Shown in pieces: positions 45,410 through 56,441 of a DNA stretch of 64,000 nucleotides. Location of the stretch: NCBI GenBank assembly GCA_030704615.1, contig CM060734.1, positions 23,250,001 to 23,314,000 of the forward strand, given 5' to 3'. The stretch is from Takakia lepidozioides (Eukaryota; Streptophyta; Takakiopsida; Takakiales; Takakiaceae). The notes under the pieces are model-generated. The model was given only the letters and a program-made list of their open reading frames with translations, made no database searches and was not told where the DNA came from. The translations under genes and the position numbers were made by a program. Within the stretch, counting starts at the first letter, position 1, and every line of letters starts with the position of its first letter.

Positions 45410-46620
45410 CTAATTCCGTCTGGCACGACAACGATGGTATGATCTCACGTCTAGTACAAAATCTTCGTCCCCACTCACTTCACCCCCGTTCCCATGATTA
45501 GTGCTAGAATCATGATCTCCATCTGTTCTTTCGTTTCCAGAGGCAACTGGCCGTTGGACCCGTGGTCGTCCTCGGAGTACGTTCAGTTGTCTCTCTGGTC
45601 GATTTCCATCTGTAATCGTTTCATCTCCTCCACCAGACCACTGTGCATCAACTCTACCCAAGCTATCTCAAGGCTTTCAAAACCTCCTCCGTAAAAGACC
45701 TGCTAAGATACTGTTGGTTTTGTTTCATGGCAAACAGAATGTTTAGTATCTGACCAATTTCCCTCAACCCTGGATACTCGGCTTTGGTGCAAGTGAATCC
45801 CTGGTTCCTGAAAAAACTTGTTTCTTGGAAAAGATCCCCTACTTGCAATCTTGCCCTGTGTTCATCCACGCTCACATTACCAGATGGTAATTCAAAAAGC
45901 TGTTACAAGTACTGCGGAGTAACTTGTATATCTACGCCCTTCACCTGGATAACTCATGTCTTTGCCTCAAAGTTCTTGATGAACTGGATCATGAAATCCC
46001 GATGATACAAAGACCACTCTTTGCGCAGCAATCCCTCCAACCGCAACTCCTTCAGCAACTGCACTGCCTGTGGTGTGGCAGTTGTTTGCCTCTGTAAGAT
46101 CGTCGTGCTCTTCACTCGTAGATCCTCCATTTCTCTAATTCGATTCATCCCGGACAAACAAGAAGACCTTGTTTGGAATAATTGCAGGAAATCTTGTAAT
46201 GCATATAGCATGAAAGTGTGATTAGCACAGAATGGAACAGGTAGGTGGGTGTAAGCCTGTGGGGCTTGCAAATAGTGAGTGAGAGAGAAAGTGCTTTCAA
46301 CCTGTCCTCCCTTGCGCCACTGCGTAAGAAGTAGAGCTAGTGTATAGTCCGTGATATCCACCATAGCTACAAAGCTATAGCTTTGATTGCCCCTCCTGTC
46401 GAGACACTGGTTATCCGGGATAACACCTATTCTTCCACTCATAATCTTCTTAGTTTCTTGTTCTTGTTTCTTGAATGGAGTCTCTTGCACAAAATTCACG
46501 TTGCTGATTGGCCATTGCTTCATTAGGTAACTTCTCATTTTTACCCTAATCTGTTCACATTCCATCTTGGAATGACCACTAGGATTGCATATGTGGCATA
46601 GGTTCCCCTTTGTCGGACTC
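45410..46620 (-). pseudogene. Zinc-knuckle gag-like ORF of unknown family
   Basis: Starting near 46610 on the minus strand, C-HI-C-NPSG-H-SKME-C is a CCHC zinc knuckle of the retroviral/retrotransposon type. The frame continues for 204 codons (to a TGA at 45954) and on in the same phase, through a second stop, to DEHRARLQVGDLFQETSFF and a stop near 45663. The acidic and Arg-rich ORF below it (45410-45661) is in another frame. A knuckle followed by a long C-terminal region is unlike the two gag copies at 3.4 and 48.2 kb, so it belongs to a different element. I cannot name the domain after the knuckle. Confidence 0.5.
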
Positions 46621-46854
46621 GTAAAGTGTTCCGTTACCTGTCATTTGGATGCATTAATGGGTTCGTAATAAGTTTCGGCTGATGTACTGGGTAGGTATTT
46701 TGACGGCCATGAATTCAAACACTCTCCCGTCTCCTACTATCCGCGTGGCACATTCTCCGAGTTTGACTTCCAAACTGTCTTTACACTTACCGGCCACTTT
46801 ACTGACGTTAACCCGTGTCCACTTGTCACTGCCCTTATGGACTGTGCAACCTGT

Positions 46855-46950
46855 GTGGGCTGTGTCGCCTATGTTGGGCCATGACAGGCTGTGACAGACT
46901 GTGGTAGGCTATGATATGTTGTAGTAGACTGTGGTGGGCTGTGATGGCTA
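46855..46950 (+). repeat. Short minisatellite (GACTGTGGTAGGCTATGAT type)
   Basis: GGCTGTG, GACTGTGG and GGCTATGA alternate with a period of about 20-22 bp for four to five units. Confidence 0.6.
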
Positions 46951-46989
46951 TGTGAACACATGTGTTCTCTGCTATGGCCATACACATTC

Positions 46990-47065
46990 GCCTATGCTGG
47001 CGGTCGCTTATTTATTTTAAAGTTTTTTTAAATGAAGCGACCGCCTATGTTGGCGGTCGCTTATT
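46990..47065. repeat. Two hairpin modules (GCGACCGCC...GGCGGTCGC)
   Basis: GCGACCGCCTATGTTGGCGG with TCGC and the half module GCTGGCGGTCGC lie 50 bp apart, separated by TTATTTATTTTA spacers. They are the same type as at 5745-5930. Confidence 0.75.
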
Positions 47066-47084
47066 TATTTTATGTCTTTTACCA

Positions 47085-47200
47085 CTCACTTGTCCTAATG
47101 CACTGGTTCTTCATCACTCTGGGGCCAGAGTGGTTTAGTGTCTTTTACCACTCAAAATGAGTGGTTAACAGAGTGGTTATTCCACGTTTTTCTTCTAGTG
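47085..47200 (-). mobile_element. CACTA-like transposon terminus
   Basis: On the minus strand the sequence starts CACTAGAAGAAAAACGTGG, the usual opening of plant CACTA (En/Spm) elements. CCACTC or its complement GAGTGG recurs seven times within 110 bp (for example TACCACTCAA, TGAGTGG, AGAGTGG), matching the subterminal-repeat habit of these elements. Base 47200 is the outermost base; the retroelement fragment begins at 47201. The other end was not found. Confidence 0.6.
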
Positions 47201-49069
47201 CAATAACTCGGAATTCCAGTCATGGAATACCACTGGCCTGTTTCAGCCATGGTCGTCCTAGCAATAAGGAATAAGCTTCCATGACATCATCCATCTTCAA
47301 CACAATTACTGTGATCTTGAAAACCATCTTTTGGATTTGTATTTTTACTCCTCTTATCAAGCCCAATGGCTGTACACTTCTTTGATCTGCCATTGTTACT
47401 GTGAATGGGGCTGGTTTCATATTACTAAGACCAAGCTTCTGCCTAATTGGTCTATCATGATATTCACTCCCGAGCCTCCATCTATCAGTACATCAGTCAG
47501 GAATGTGCTTCCAATTTTCAATTGGATTATTGGCATGGAATCATCATAGTCCGTGATAGTTTCTTGCCCTTCAGGCTTCACATTATAGCTTGTCACTTTG
47601 CTGCTCAGGTCTGTACTTTCTGTTACATGAGCAATCTGATTGATTGCTTGATACAGCCTGTGTCTACAGTGGGGTACCACAGCCAATAGCTGCCCAATTG
47701 TAATCTCTGCTTTGGACTGGCATATTACTTCAGCCAATAACCCTTTAGCATTTAACACCTGTGAAGCATCATGCTTCATTGTTTCCTCATCTTTATCTTC
47801 TTCATCTTCTCTTTCAGAGTCTGATGACTCTGCTATAGGGATATTTGTATCTTTCCGCATTTCCCTTATAGTATCTGCCACTTCCTTGTGCAGTTTCTTC
47901 TCTTCCCTCCAGGCCTTAGATTATCTTCAGGCACATCACTGTCATCCTCATTATCTTCTTCTTCCTCATCTACAGGCGGCAACAACTTAGCCTTATTTCT
48001 AGTAATTATCATGGTACTCACTTCTGGTACAAAACATGGCATTACCATGTGAGCTGCCACTACTGGGCCTTCATTTATAGGAGTTCTCATCTCATTCTGA
48101 TGTCTAATCCAGAAGGGATAGACTGCTTTGCGAGTCCTGGTTGGTTACAATAGTAACACACTTCTTCACCATTGGGTCCTCGCCCCTAGTCCATTCTGGG
48201 ATTATGTCTATAATCCTGATTCCCTGGCTGTTAATTTCTCCTTGGATTACCCTGATAATTGCCTCTGGGATTGCCTTGGTAATTCCCTCTTGGATTACCT
48301 CTTCCTGCCATGCCATTGTTATATTCACCAGGTCTACCATAGTTACCCTGGTCATTGTTCCTTTTGTGCTGGGGTTGCACCTGATGCACCCCCACGTGTC
48401 TATTCTCCCTGGTTACTATCTTTGTGTTGTAGTAGCAATTCTCAGTAGAATGGTTACTCATTTTACAGATAGCACAGTGTTTCTCCTTCATCTGGCATTC
48501 GGCTGTGGTATGGCCTTCATTTTGGCATTTTGAACATCAGGCACCCTTCCTCCAGTGTATTGCAGCTTATGTAGCATACTTCTTCAAGATCTCTTCCAAT
48601 CTTTTCTCATAGTTATCTTTCTTTAACTTTTCCTTCTTCTTGGAATTTTTCTTGTCCTCTTGCTCCTCTTCCTCATCTAACTCATCTTTAGAGTCATCAT
48701 CATCCTTTTTATCCTTCCTAAGCATTTTTCCTTGCTCAATTCTGTTGGCGGTTTCAAATGCCTCTTCCACTGTATTGTGTGGTAACATATCCACCTTTCT
48801 TTGTAACTCAGGTCTAAGACCATTTACAAACCATCTCTTTTGTAAATCTACAAGTGGCACATCAGTCCGTTTCCTGATCATTAATTCCAACTTTTCCAGA
48901 TACTCCTCAACAGTTTCATGCTTCTTCTGTCTCAACTGTTGTAGGCTACTGTACAATTCTCATGTGGTTTTGCTTGTCCTGAATTTGTTCCGGAATGCTG
49001 GTCTAAGAGCATTCCAGGTTAGGAAATGGTTATCAGGAAATCAAGCATATCACTCAATTGCTTTATTGG
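47201..49069 (-). pseudogene. Gag and protease part of a second Ty3/gypsy-like element
   Basis: From 49069 downward: a gag core with several stops, then LRQKKHETVEEYLEKLELMI in 48567-48956, two CCHC knuckles (C-SK-C-QNEG-H-TTAE-C; C-AI-C-KMSN-H-STEN-C), a Gly/Asn/Arg repeat GNPRGNYQ (about 48235-48300), and a protease with LIDGGSGVNIM (D-G-G replacing D-T-G or D-S-G) ending AYSLLLGRPWL near 47240. The gag is clearly the same family as 3842-4690. Both edges coincide with CACTA-like termini, so the fragment looks like host sequence left between two insertions. Confidence 0.75.
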
Positions 49070-49225
49070 CACTACAACAAAAACGGGCTTTTACGACTCT
49101 GTGTTATGACTGCAAATGCAGTTATGAAAACCATTTACGACTTCCTGACTCTGTTGTCGTAGAAGCCTAGTTAGTTGTGACATGGAAGTCGTGGCTGCCA
49201 TGGAGTCGTAAGTGACAGTCGTCAG
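49070..49225 (+). mobile_element. CACTA-like terminus inserted in gag
   Basis: CACTACAACAAAAACGGGC begins at 49070, exactly where the gag frame is interrupted. TACGAC, ATGAC or GTCGTA recurs about seven times in the next 140 bp (TTTTACGACT, TTATGACTGC, TTTACGACTTCC, GTCGTAGAAG, GTCGTAAGTG), again the subterminal pattern of CACTA elements. The flanking TGG (49067-49069) would be the 3-bp target site. No matching end was seen to 64000, so the element's extent is open. Confidence 0.6.
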
Positions 49226-49545
49226 GCTTTTTGTGACGTGGCGCCTTCAGCAGCGTGTTCATAGTCATACACGCTGGCTTTACTAAATGACTGAATGGAT
49301 AGTGTCTGCCATGTCAGCCGCTGTGTAAGAAAAACACGTGTTGTCTACAGAACCTGCAACGTGTCAGACTACGAGGCCATCCTTGACTGTGAACTATGAC
49401 TGCGGAGGAGGGAATCAGACGTCAGCACGTCAGGGATGCCTCGGCGTGAGCCTGGTCACGTGAGCGCGTGAGCGCGACTGCGCTCACGCCACGTCACCTT
49501 GCGCAAATGCCACGTCACGGGGCTCAGTCCACGTCATCACACGTG
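49226..49545. repeat. Zone rich in CACGTCA and GCGTGAGC words
   Basis: TGACGTGGCG, GACGTCAGCACGTCAG, GCGTGAGC, GCGCTCACGCCACGTCA, GCCACGTCACG and CCACGTCATC fall within about 320 bp. The same words are concentrated at 60420-60640 and 37620-37695, always near MULE transposase copies. It may be the left edge of the large element proposed here. Confidence 0.5.
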
Positions 49546-49639
49546 GAGGCCGAGTCACCACGCACCCAGAAAGAAGTGGAGTGTATTCCCGCGGATTGGC
49601 ACCCTTTACCGCGGAAACAAGCTGGACGACATAATAAAA

Positions 49640-49990
49640 GGCATTGAATAAATGATGGATGAATGTACAGTTGGATGATAAACAGATGGATGAGTTTGAA
49701 AAATCTGTGTAGATGGATGAATGACGGATGGATAAGAGTAAAATGGATGAATATATAATGGATGTTGAGCAATGACAAAAATTCATGACAGGAAGATGCA
49801 TGACCAAATCTTTTGACGAATGCACAAAGTATATGAAATGAGTGTGGAAGGTTTGTGGGGTGGATTAAAGAGTACAGAGGATGAATGTACAATGGATGTT
49901 GTACAAAGGAAGCTTTCATGAATGGAGCACGCATGAATACAGTGTAGATGAATGCACAATGGATATGAGAAGAGTCAGGAAGGTTTGTGA
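49640..49990 (+). repeat. Degenerate ATGGATGA minisatellite
   Basis: TGGATGAATG, ACAGATGGATGAG, ACGGATGGATAAG and similar words recur irregularly more than 15 times. No coding sequence is seen between 49546 and 50231. Confidence 0.7.
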
Positions 49991-50231
49991 GATGGATTCA
50001 TACATATAGCAATTTAAACGAAAGTTGATTCTGTGATTATTATTTGTTCTAAAGGAACAACTACGGTAGAGTAAGGGGATTCAACGTTTTCCAGATAATA
50101 TGAAAATGAATATTGAAAGAATACAGTTCAGTCTGACTCAGAGTCAGTACAATGTATCCCCTCTTCCTCTGCATCTAAGTCTAAGTATTTTAGAACACCG
50201 GATCCACGCTGGATACACCTACGGCTGGCCA

Positions 50232-53200
50232 CTAAAAAGTCAGGGGATAGGGACTCGGACGCGTGAAGTGCCATTGCTTCGGCATAAACAGGGAGCAGAA
50301 AATTGGAAAGGGGGCTGTCAAAACAGACTCGCCAGAAATGACTGTATCTCCTGAAGATCCACCGCTGGCTTTCCTGAAAGACAGCCTGAAAAAGTTATTA
50401 CTGTAACTTTGATGTTATCGAGAAATTGAGTATGACTCCCAAAGAGGGTTTAGCACTTACTCACATGAAAAGTCGTTGTCGACCTGCTTATCTTCGGGAT
50501 CGTCATCATTTCGAATATGAATCCGATCAGTCTGTGTGCCTGAAGTGGAGCCAGACAAAAGGGGGAGGAGCACTGTGTTGTAGAGGTCAGAATCACCCTC
50601 CATACCAAAAAGGCTTCTTCCGCCTGCCTTGCATGCGTGGTAAGTTGCTCCTGCACCAGACAGGAGAACATAAGCAGTTTGGAGGAGGGGATTTAAGCAG
50701 ATGAAACTGTTGAAAGGAAACCAATTCGGAAGGGAGAAAATGAACCTGTGGACACAGAAAGATCGACCACCCGTGCAGAGCGGTGGCTGCATGACTCCAG
50801 CAGTATTTGCATGAATGCTGGTGACTTTTCCTTTGCACCTCTCCAGGGAGTGCCATCTGGTCTCTTCAGAGTCTGACTGGACTGCATGAAGTTGTACAAA
50901 ATGTCATCGACATGGGGCTCATAGGGGGGGTTGACGAAACAACCCTGGTCAGAAATCTCAAAGCTGCGGATGGAGGATGGTGTCTTTGATGTGCGAATCC
51001 TCCGCAGGCAGATCGCCTCGAACATCCTCGTCTGCCAAAGATAGCAGGTTAGTGTGGTAAACACAATCTAAAGTGGAAGTGTGTACATCGGCTATTCAGA
51101 ACTCTGACACCAAAAAACCATGAATCGTTGATGATCGGTGTCGATCATAAAACATTCTACTAGAGTGGAGCTGCAGAGAAAATTGAAACTCATGATCAAA
51201 GCATAAGCAGAAGGCAGACGGCATACCAGCTGACCAGGGAAACCCCCTTTCACAAGGTAGAGGCTGTTCACACAATTCCATGTGCGCAAAACTTCAAACC
51301 CTGAAGACTTGAGGTATGATGCCAATGCCCGACGACTATCATTGTCACATGACTGAAAAAGCAGAAGTGTCCCTGCATCAGAGAGGAAATTGTTACAGAA
51401 CCCGAATACCCAACTCCAGTAGTTGTCCTCGAATTTGTTCCACCCTGGCGTCTTGCCCTTTGGAAGAACTTCTGGCACAGCCTGGCCATCCGGAATGTCA
51501 AGAATGACAATGTCGGCCGCATAAGTTTTCTGCACACCGCACACGAAGGTGGGACCTGTGCTCACCTGCAACAGACATGTTTTTTATAAGAACGATGGCA
51601 AGAATGTTTTCAAAGAACGAGACTGAAATACTGCCAACGAAACATTCAGAGAAAAAGGAAAGAAAGTGGAATTCTCACCAGATTGAGGAATGAGATTATA
51701 TTGTCCCAGGTAGGGGATGGCACCCCAGTGTATCCTCTCTTTCGACTCTGCATCATCGAAAGCCAACCCTCATTAACAATTTTCATCTCTCCTGCTGAAT
51801 CAGAACGGGAAGGGTGTGGCTTGGCATCGAACACGCACTGAAGAGTGCGGGTATATCTTCCAGCACTAAAGTCCTGCCCACTCTCCATCTCCTTTTCATT
51901 CTCCTTCCCCTTGTCATTTTCCTTCTCTTTGGACTTGTCTTTGTCCTTTGGCTTTGCTGGTGAGATGGCTATGACATCAACAGCCTTGTCTTTTGGTTTG
52001 CGGCCCGCCTTCTTTCCCTTCTGCGGCGTTCCCTGAGCATCAGGCTCCTTGGCAGCCAAGGTTGCTATGTTTCGTTGATACTCTTCTTCAGTCAAAGGCG
52101 CCAGCATCTCAGCGTTATTGTTCAAGTATTTCATATGCTGTTCTTGAAAGGTCGTGTGCTCAGGTGGGCAGTCAAGGTACCACCCACAGTCTCTGAAGTG
52201 AGAAGGACTCCAGAACAGAAAGAATAAAACATGGATTGAAATGGCTCTGACAACTGCTCCAAGGACCTTTCAGGACCACACTACTGCTCCAGATATGAAT
52301 GTCGTCAACGCCATTCAGAACATTCCATTCCATGACACTGTAAATACATCCTAATCCAGGTGAATGCAAATAAGCGATTAGAAATGACACAGAAATAGAA
52401 GTGAATGTCGTCAACGACATTCAAGAATGAAGCCAAATTATTACTGAAATGAAGCAAAATCACAGGATGGAAATAAAAAAATTGAGTAAGGAACCATCCA
52501 GGAAAACTCAATGCACATTCATAACGAACCTATCACTGAGGACCTCACAACATCACTGTATGTGAATGGCGTCAACGCCATTCACAAAAATACAAAAAAG
52601 AAACCAATTACTTAGCTCCCCAATCCATGAAAATTGAATTTGTCGTTTTTGAATAATACAGACACAGCTGTGAATGTCGTCAACGACATTCACTTTGGAT
52701 TTCTTAAAACAGAGCTTATCAAGCCTCCATATTCATCGCAAGAGGAAAAAACAATGCAGAACAACTGAATGTCTGCATTGACATTCAGCAAAATGAAGTG
52801 ATCAACCCTCATTGTAACCTCTATGGACATTCCAAAAATTTAAATAACCTTGAGGACCACACAACAACTCCGTATGTGAATGTCGTCAACGCCATTCAAG
52901 GACATTATCAATTCTAATCAGGGACAATATAATTGCACCCTTAGATCCTAACCAGGTGAATTCATATACTCGCTTAGAATGACTCAGACAAAGAAGTGAA
53001 TGTCGTCAACGACATTCAATCTGGATCTAAGATTGCAATCCATATGAAGCCACAATTTTTCCCAAAAAACAGTAGAGTTTCAAGTATGACATTTCACCTG
53101 TACACAACTCGCATCATGGCCCACTCTCCTCCAACCTTACTGTCAAAGTCGTTGGACCGTAAAATGTTACCATCTTTGGAGAACTCCCGGAAAAAACAGT

Positions 53201-55685
53201 ATCTCCAGGTGAGACCTCTCCACTTCCTTATGTATGCCTCCAATGACATTTGGGGAGGGGAAACAATCGCAATGTTCAGGTCCTTCAAAGTCTGATCCAG
53301 CACAATGATGGCGCGCTTTTCGAGCTGCAAATAGTATATTTGTCAGAATTGCAAAAAAGAAACACATCACATACTTGAAGAGAAGAAACAGCATGTTCGA
53401 ATACACACCTGACTCCAAAATGTAGCCTTGTGGAGCCAGTTATCAAACACCAAATCACTGATTCCTTCCACCTTTGTGCCAGGCTGTATGGTGCTCTTTG
53501 GGAACTGATTCAAGTCCTTTACTGTTTGATCTGAGTTCCATATCTCCAGCCACCTTATTTTTGTTTGTGGGTCGACCATCGATATGGCCAGCCGGTGCAA
53601 TTTCTCCTGCTGCATCTCCGGATGCACATGCTTGTCATAGTGTGTTTTGATCTGCTGAAGGAACTCAGGACCAAGTCCAGGATCTACTATTCTAAGCTGC
53701 TTTCCGAAGGCTGACATCAATTTGGTTCTTCGCATCTCAAACTCCTTCTTTATTGCAGCTTCCACACCCTTTGATGTCCTTAGTTCCTCTGGTGTAGTGC
53801 GGTAATATTCGGATTTTCCCTTCTCAGCTGCCTCTGCCAGTTCTTGCTGCATTCATTCAAGTAGTGATTAGCTCCGAAGGGACTCTAAACATGTATTCGA
53901 AAAGTAAACAGATTACAGACTCGGGCTTACCGCATACATGTACTCCAGAAACGCCTCTCGTGTCAAAGAATACCAAGTGCCTGCAGCTCTTCCTGTTTCG
54001 CACTTCTTGATGATATTGGGTGGTAGTACTGTCCGAAAATCATCCAGCTTCATCAGACCAATCCTCTGAATTCGGAATAGTGTGTGAACCAAGCTTGTTG
54101 TCACATGCGATTTCTCTGTCGATCTGCAAAAACATTGAAAACATTGCATTCCTTAACACTGTTTTTTGAGGATCAACAAGACACTACAGAGGGAATGAAA
54201 TCTCCTGGATGACTTACTTGTTCACGTCGTGCATAGCTGTAAGAAGCCTAGCGATGTCGTTTCCTGGATCCAAAACCATTGCCTCCACAGCAACATGCTT
54301 GTCTTTGTCTTTCGAATGGTGTTTCTGAATGTATCCCATCCATGCCAGCAATCGGTGGTTGCCGTCCCAGACGTAGAACATGTGGTTGCAAAATTGCTGG
54401 GTGTTCTTTCCCATCATGAGGCCCAGCTCGAACTCCTCATTGGCATCTTTCCAGCACTCATCCCAGTTATCACTGATCTCTGGAGAAACTAATGTGCTTT
54501 TCCCATTTATATCCGTCAGTGACACATAAAAAACTTGTGCACCAAGTCTATATCCATGCACAAAATCACTCTCCAATTTTGTTATGTCATGGGAAAGAGG
54601 TGGACGCACAACAGGCATTGATATCATCCGGCACAGAGGTATGTCCAGACGCCCTCCAGATACGAGCATGTCCCTTATAACCTCCTGAGAGTTTACCTTC
54701 TGGAATGACATGAGTTCTTTCACCTTGTCAAGGTAGTGCACTTCGGATTCATCTGCTTCATCTGTATTCTCTGAGCTTTTTGCGGACTCGTCCCCATCTC
54801 CAGATCCTTTCCCCTCTGATCCTGTAGGCTTCGACCTCACAGTTTTCTGCACGATGCCATTCAGTTCTGACTAAGTGATTTGCAAATAGTGAATGGCGGT
54901 AACGACAATCACTCTGTATCAAGGAAACTCACCATGAATGGTGTGAAAGAATTCAGCACAATCTACACATGCAAAGCCGAGACTGCCGTATTCAAAACAA
55001 AAGTGAGAGCGATAGCGAACGGCGTTAACGACAATCACAAAAGATAACAACCTGCCGGATCGGTGTTGTGTAATGACATATATGTGCAACTGATTGGCGG
55101 CAACGACATTCAGTGTAGTTTAGGGAGAATAGTAAGTGCAGACTCTCTCTTCAAACACATAGGTACATAAATCTCATGAGCAGAATCGAATGGCGTTAAC
55201 GACGCTCGCGATTCAGTAGTTCCTGCTAAAGAATGGAAGAGGAAGGACTCCTTGAAAGGCAATCACACAGACTATATGATAAAACTTACTGGCACCTTCT
55301 TAGGTTTTGAAATTTGATCCCCTTCTGCAGCTTTCCTCTTCCCTCTCACATCTGCTGGAGTTTCTGTCTGCGCAAGGGTTTCTTGACCTTCTTCAGGTTC
55401 GGCGTTCCGCGTGCTTCCACCTTCTTCAGTGTCCCTGCGATTCATCTCTGCCTCCACAGGCTGGCGCACTCTTATCGCCGACTGTGTCGCAGCCGCTGCC
55501 TCAGTCTCCGTCTGCTCTTGTGAATCAGTCTCCGCGTTCACCTGCTGCCTTGGCCCTGTGTTCTCCAACAAACGACGCCTCGTCATTTTCTCTCTTGCTC
55601 TGCGTCTCTCTCTAAGGGAAGTAAAATAAAGAGACTTTCTTCTCTTTCGTATTCTAGAAGGAACCCTCTCCAGCTTGACTACCAC
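50232..55685 (-). CDS. ParB-like domain fused to a beta-class amino-methyltransferase-like domain (10 exons)
   Basis: Exons, 5' to 3' on the minus strand: 55685-55290, 54846-54218, 54123-53931, 53846-53409, 53324-53098, 52192-51679, 51565-51227, 51031-50746, 50650-50461, 50385-50232. Every border is GT-AG, phases fit, and no stop interrupts about 1,121 codons. Reading through the last donor instead ends at 50457. The N-terminus is basic. Exon 2 carries a ParB-like WDGNHRLLAW core. Exons 5-6 have no recognised domain; a K/E/D-rich linker follows. Exon 7 gives ADIVILDIPDG (motif IV position) and LSDAGTLLLFQS; exons 8-9 give VVDLSVSTGG (SAM motif I) and GGRSLFGMEGDSDLY. This permuted order is typical of ParB-fused bacterial and phage DNA methylases. 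DIPD replaces [DNS]PP[YFW]; a literal NPPY lies in exon 8. Amino-methyl transfer to DNA is the family role; activity here is doubtful. Confidence 0.75.
52296..53018. repeat. Seven copies of a 22-bp palindrome in intron 5 of the methylase-like gene
   Basis: Each copy is TGAATGTCGT, CA, ACGACATTCA: two perfect 10-bp arms around a 2-bp centre, or a near variant. Positions: 52296-52317, 52402-52423, 52563-52584, 52671-52692, 52766-52787, 52877-52898, 52997-53018. Several variants change both arms together (TGAATGGCGT with ACGCCATTCA at 52563). Spacing is 95-161 bp. The sequence between copies is unrelated, though AGGACCACAC and CTC(C/A)GTATGTGAATG recur next to some. Confidence 0.9.
54890..55208. 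repeat. Four copies of the same 22-bp palindrome in intron 1
   Basis: Positions 54890-54911, 55016-55037, 55091-55112 and 55187-55208. The centre is mostly TA instead of CA, and the arms vary more (CGAACGGCGT, TGATTGGCGG, ACGACAATCA). They are related to, but diverged from, the intron 5 set. The short introns of the gene have none. Confidence 0.85.
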
Positions 55686-56441
55686 TCTCCCTCTAAGCGC
55701 GAAAAGTAGAAAAACGCAGTGACTCCCGATTTCTTGCGGGATTGCCTGTGTTCTTGCGTGTCTCTAGAAGCATCGGATTCCCTCCCGCGTGACCGTTACA
55801 CATAGTCGTTTCGTTATTAGTGCACATGCCAGCAATTGGTGTACAGCTGTTCGTATTCAGTTATGGATGTCTGACGTGTGCCGCCCAAAACAAAACGGCG
55901 TGTTCTAAATTATAACTGGTTCAATATTTAAAAAGAACAGCGAATCCCAGAAATTGATGCGCAGTCTTAAACAAATAAATATAAATGAACGAGAGTTTGA
56001 TGACAAATTTTGGAATATCATACACGGTCATCCTTGTTATCCAAACCCCACATTCGTTGCACATTTGGAACTTTCCAGGTGCGCATGATCATTGGTAGTA
56101 GTATATAGATACATTTACTTAATCTGCAATCCCATTCTCGGATCCTGTGGCATGCTTCCAGGAAGTCGGCTTTGTTATTGGGTTTATTGATGAGGTTCTG
56201 ATTAACGGTTTAACAGTTGCCGACACTGCCCCTATGGATTCTCTGACCACTGGGCCCACAAGAAAAGTAATTAAAATGGACGGCTGCATATCTGGAATGA
56301 ATAACAGAATATGCACAGTCGTTATCTGAGCTTCCTCCGCCATATGCTCTGCTCATTCTTCAACTGTGTTCTGGAGACAGCAGTAAACCGATTTACACTA
56401 GATCTGCGATAGCAAGGTACAAACATACTCGAGGAAGGAAG
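55686..56441. promoter_or_regulatory. 756-bp spacer between two divergent genes
   Basis: The methylase-like gene starts leftwards at 55685 and the transposase rightwards at 56442, so both promoters must lie here if the starts are right. I see no clear TATA box. A short plus-strand ORF (56147-56329) shows no family motif. The palindromes of the neighbouring introns do not occur in this spacer. Confidence 0.45.

Noticed and set aside
50232-55685. Bacterial contamination as the source of the ParB-methylase gene
   Set aside because: The frame needs nine introns with canonical GT-AG sites and matching phases, and the flanks are the same eukaryotic TE landscape.
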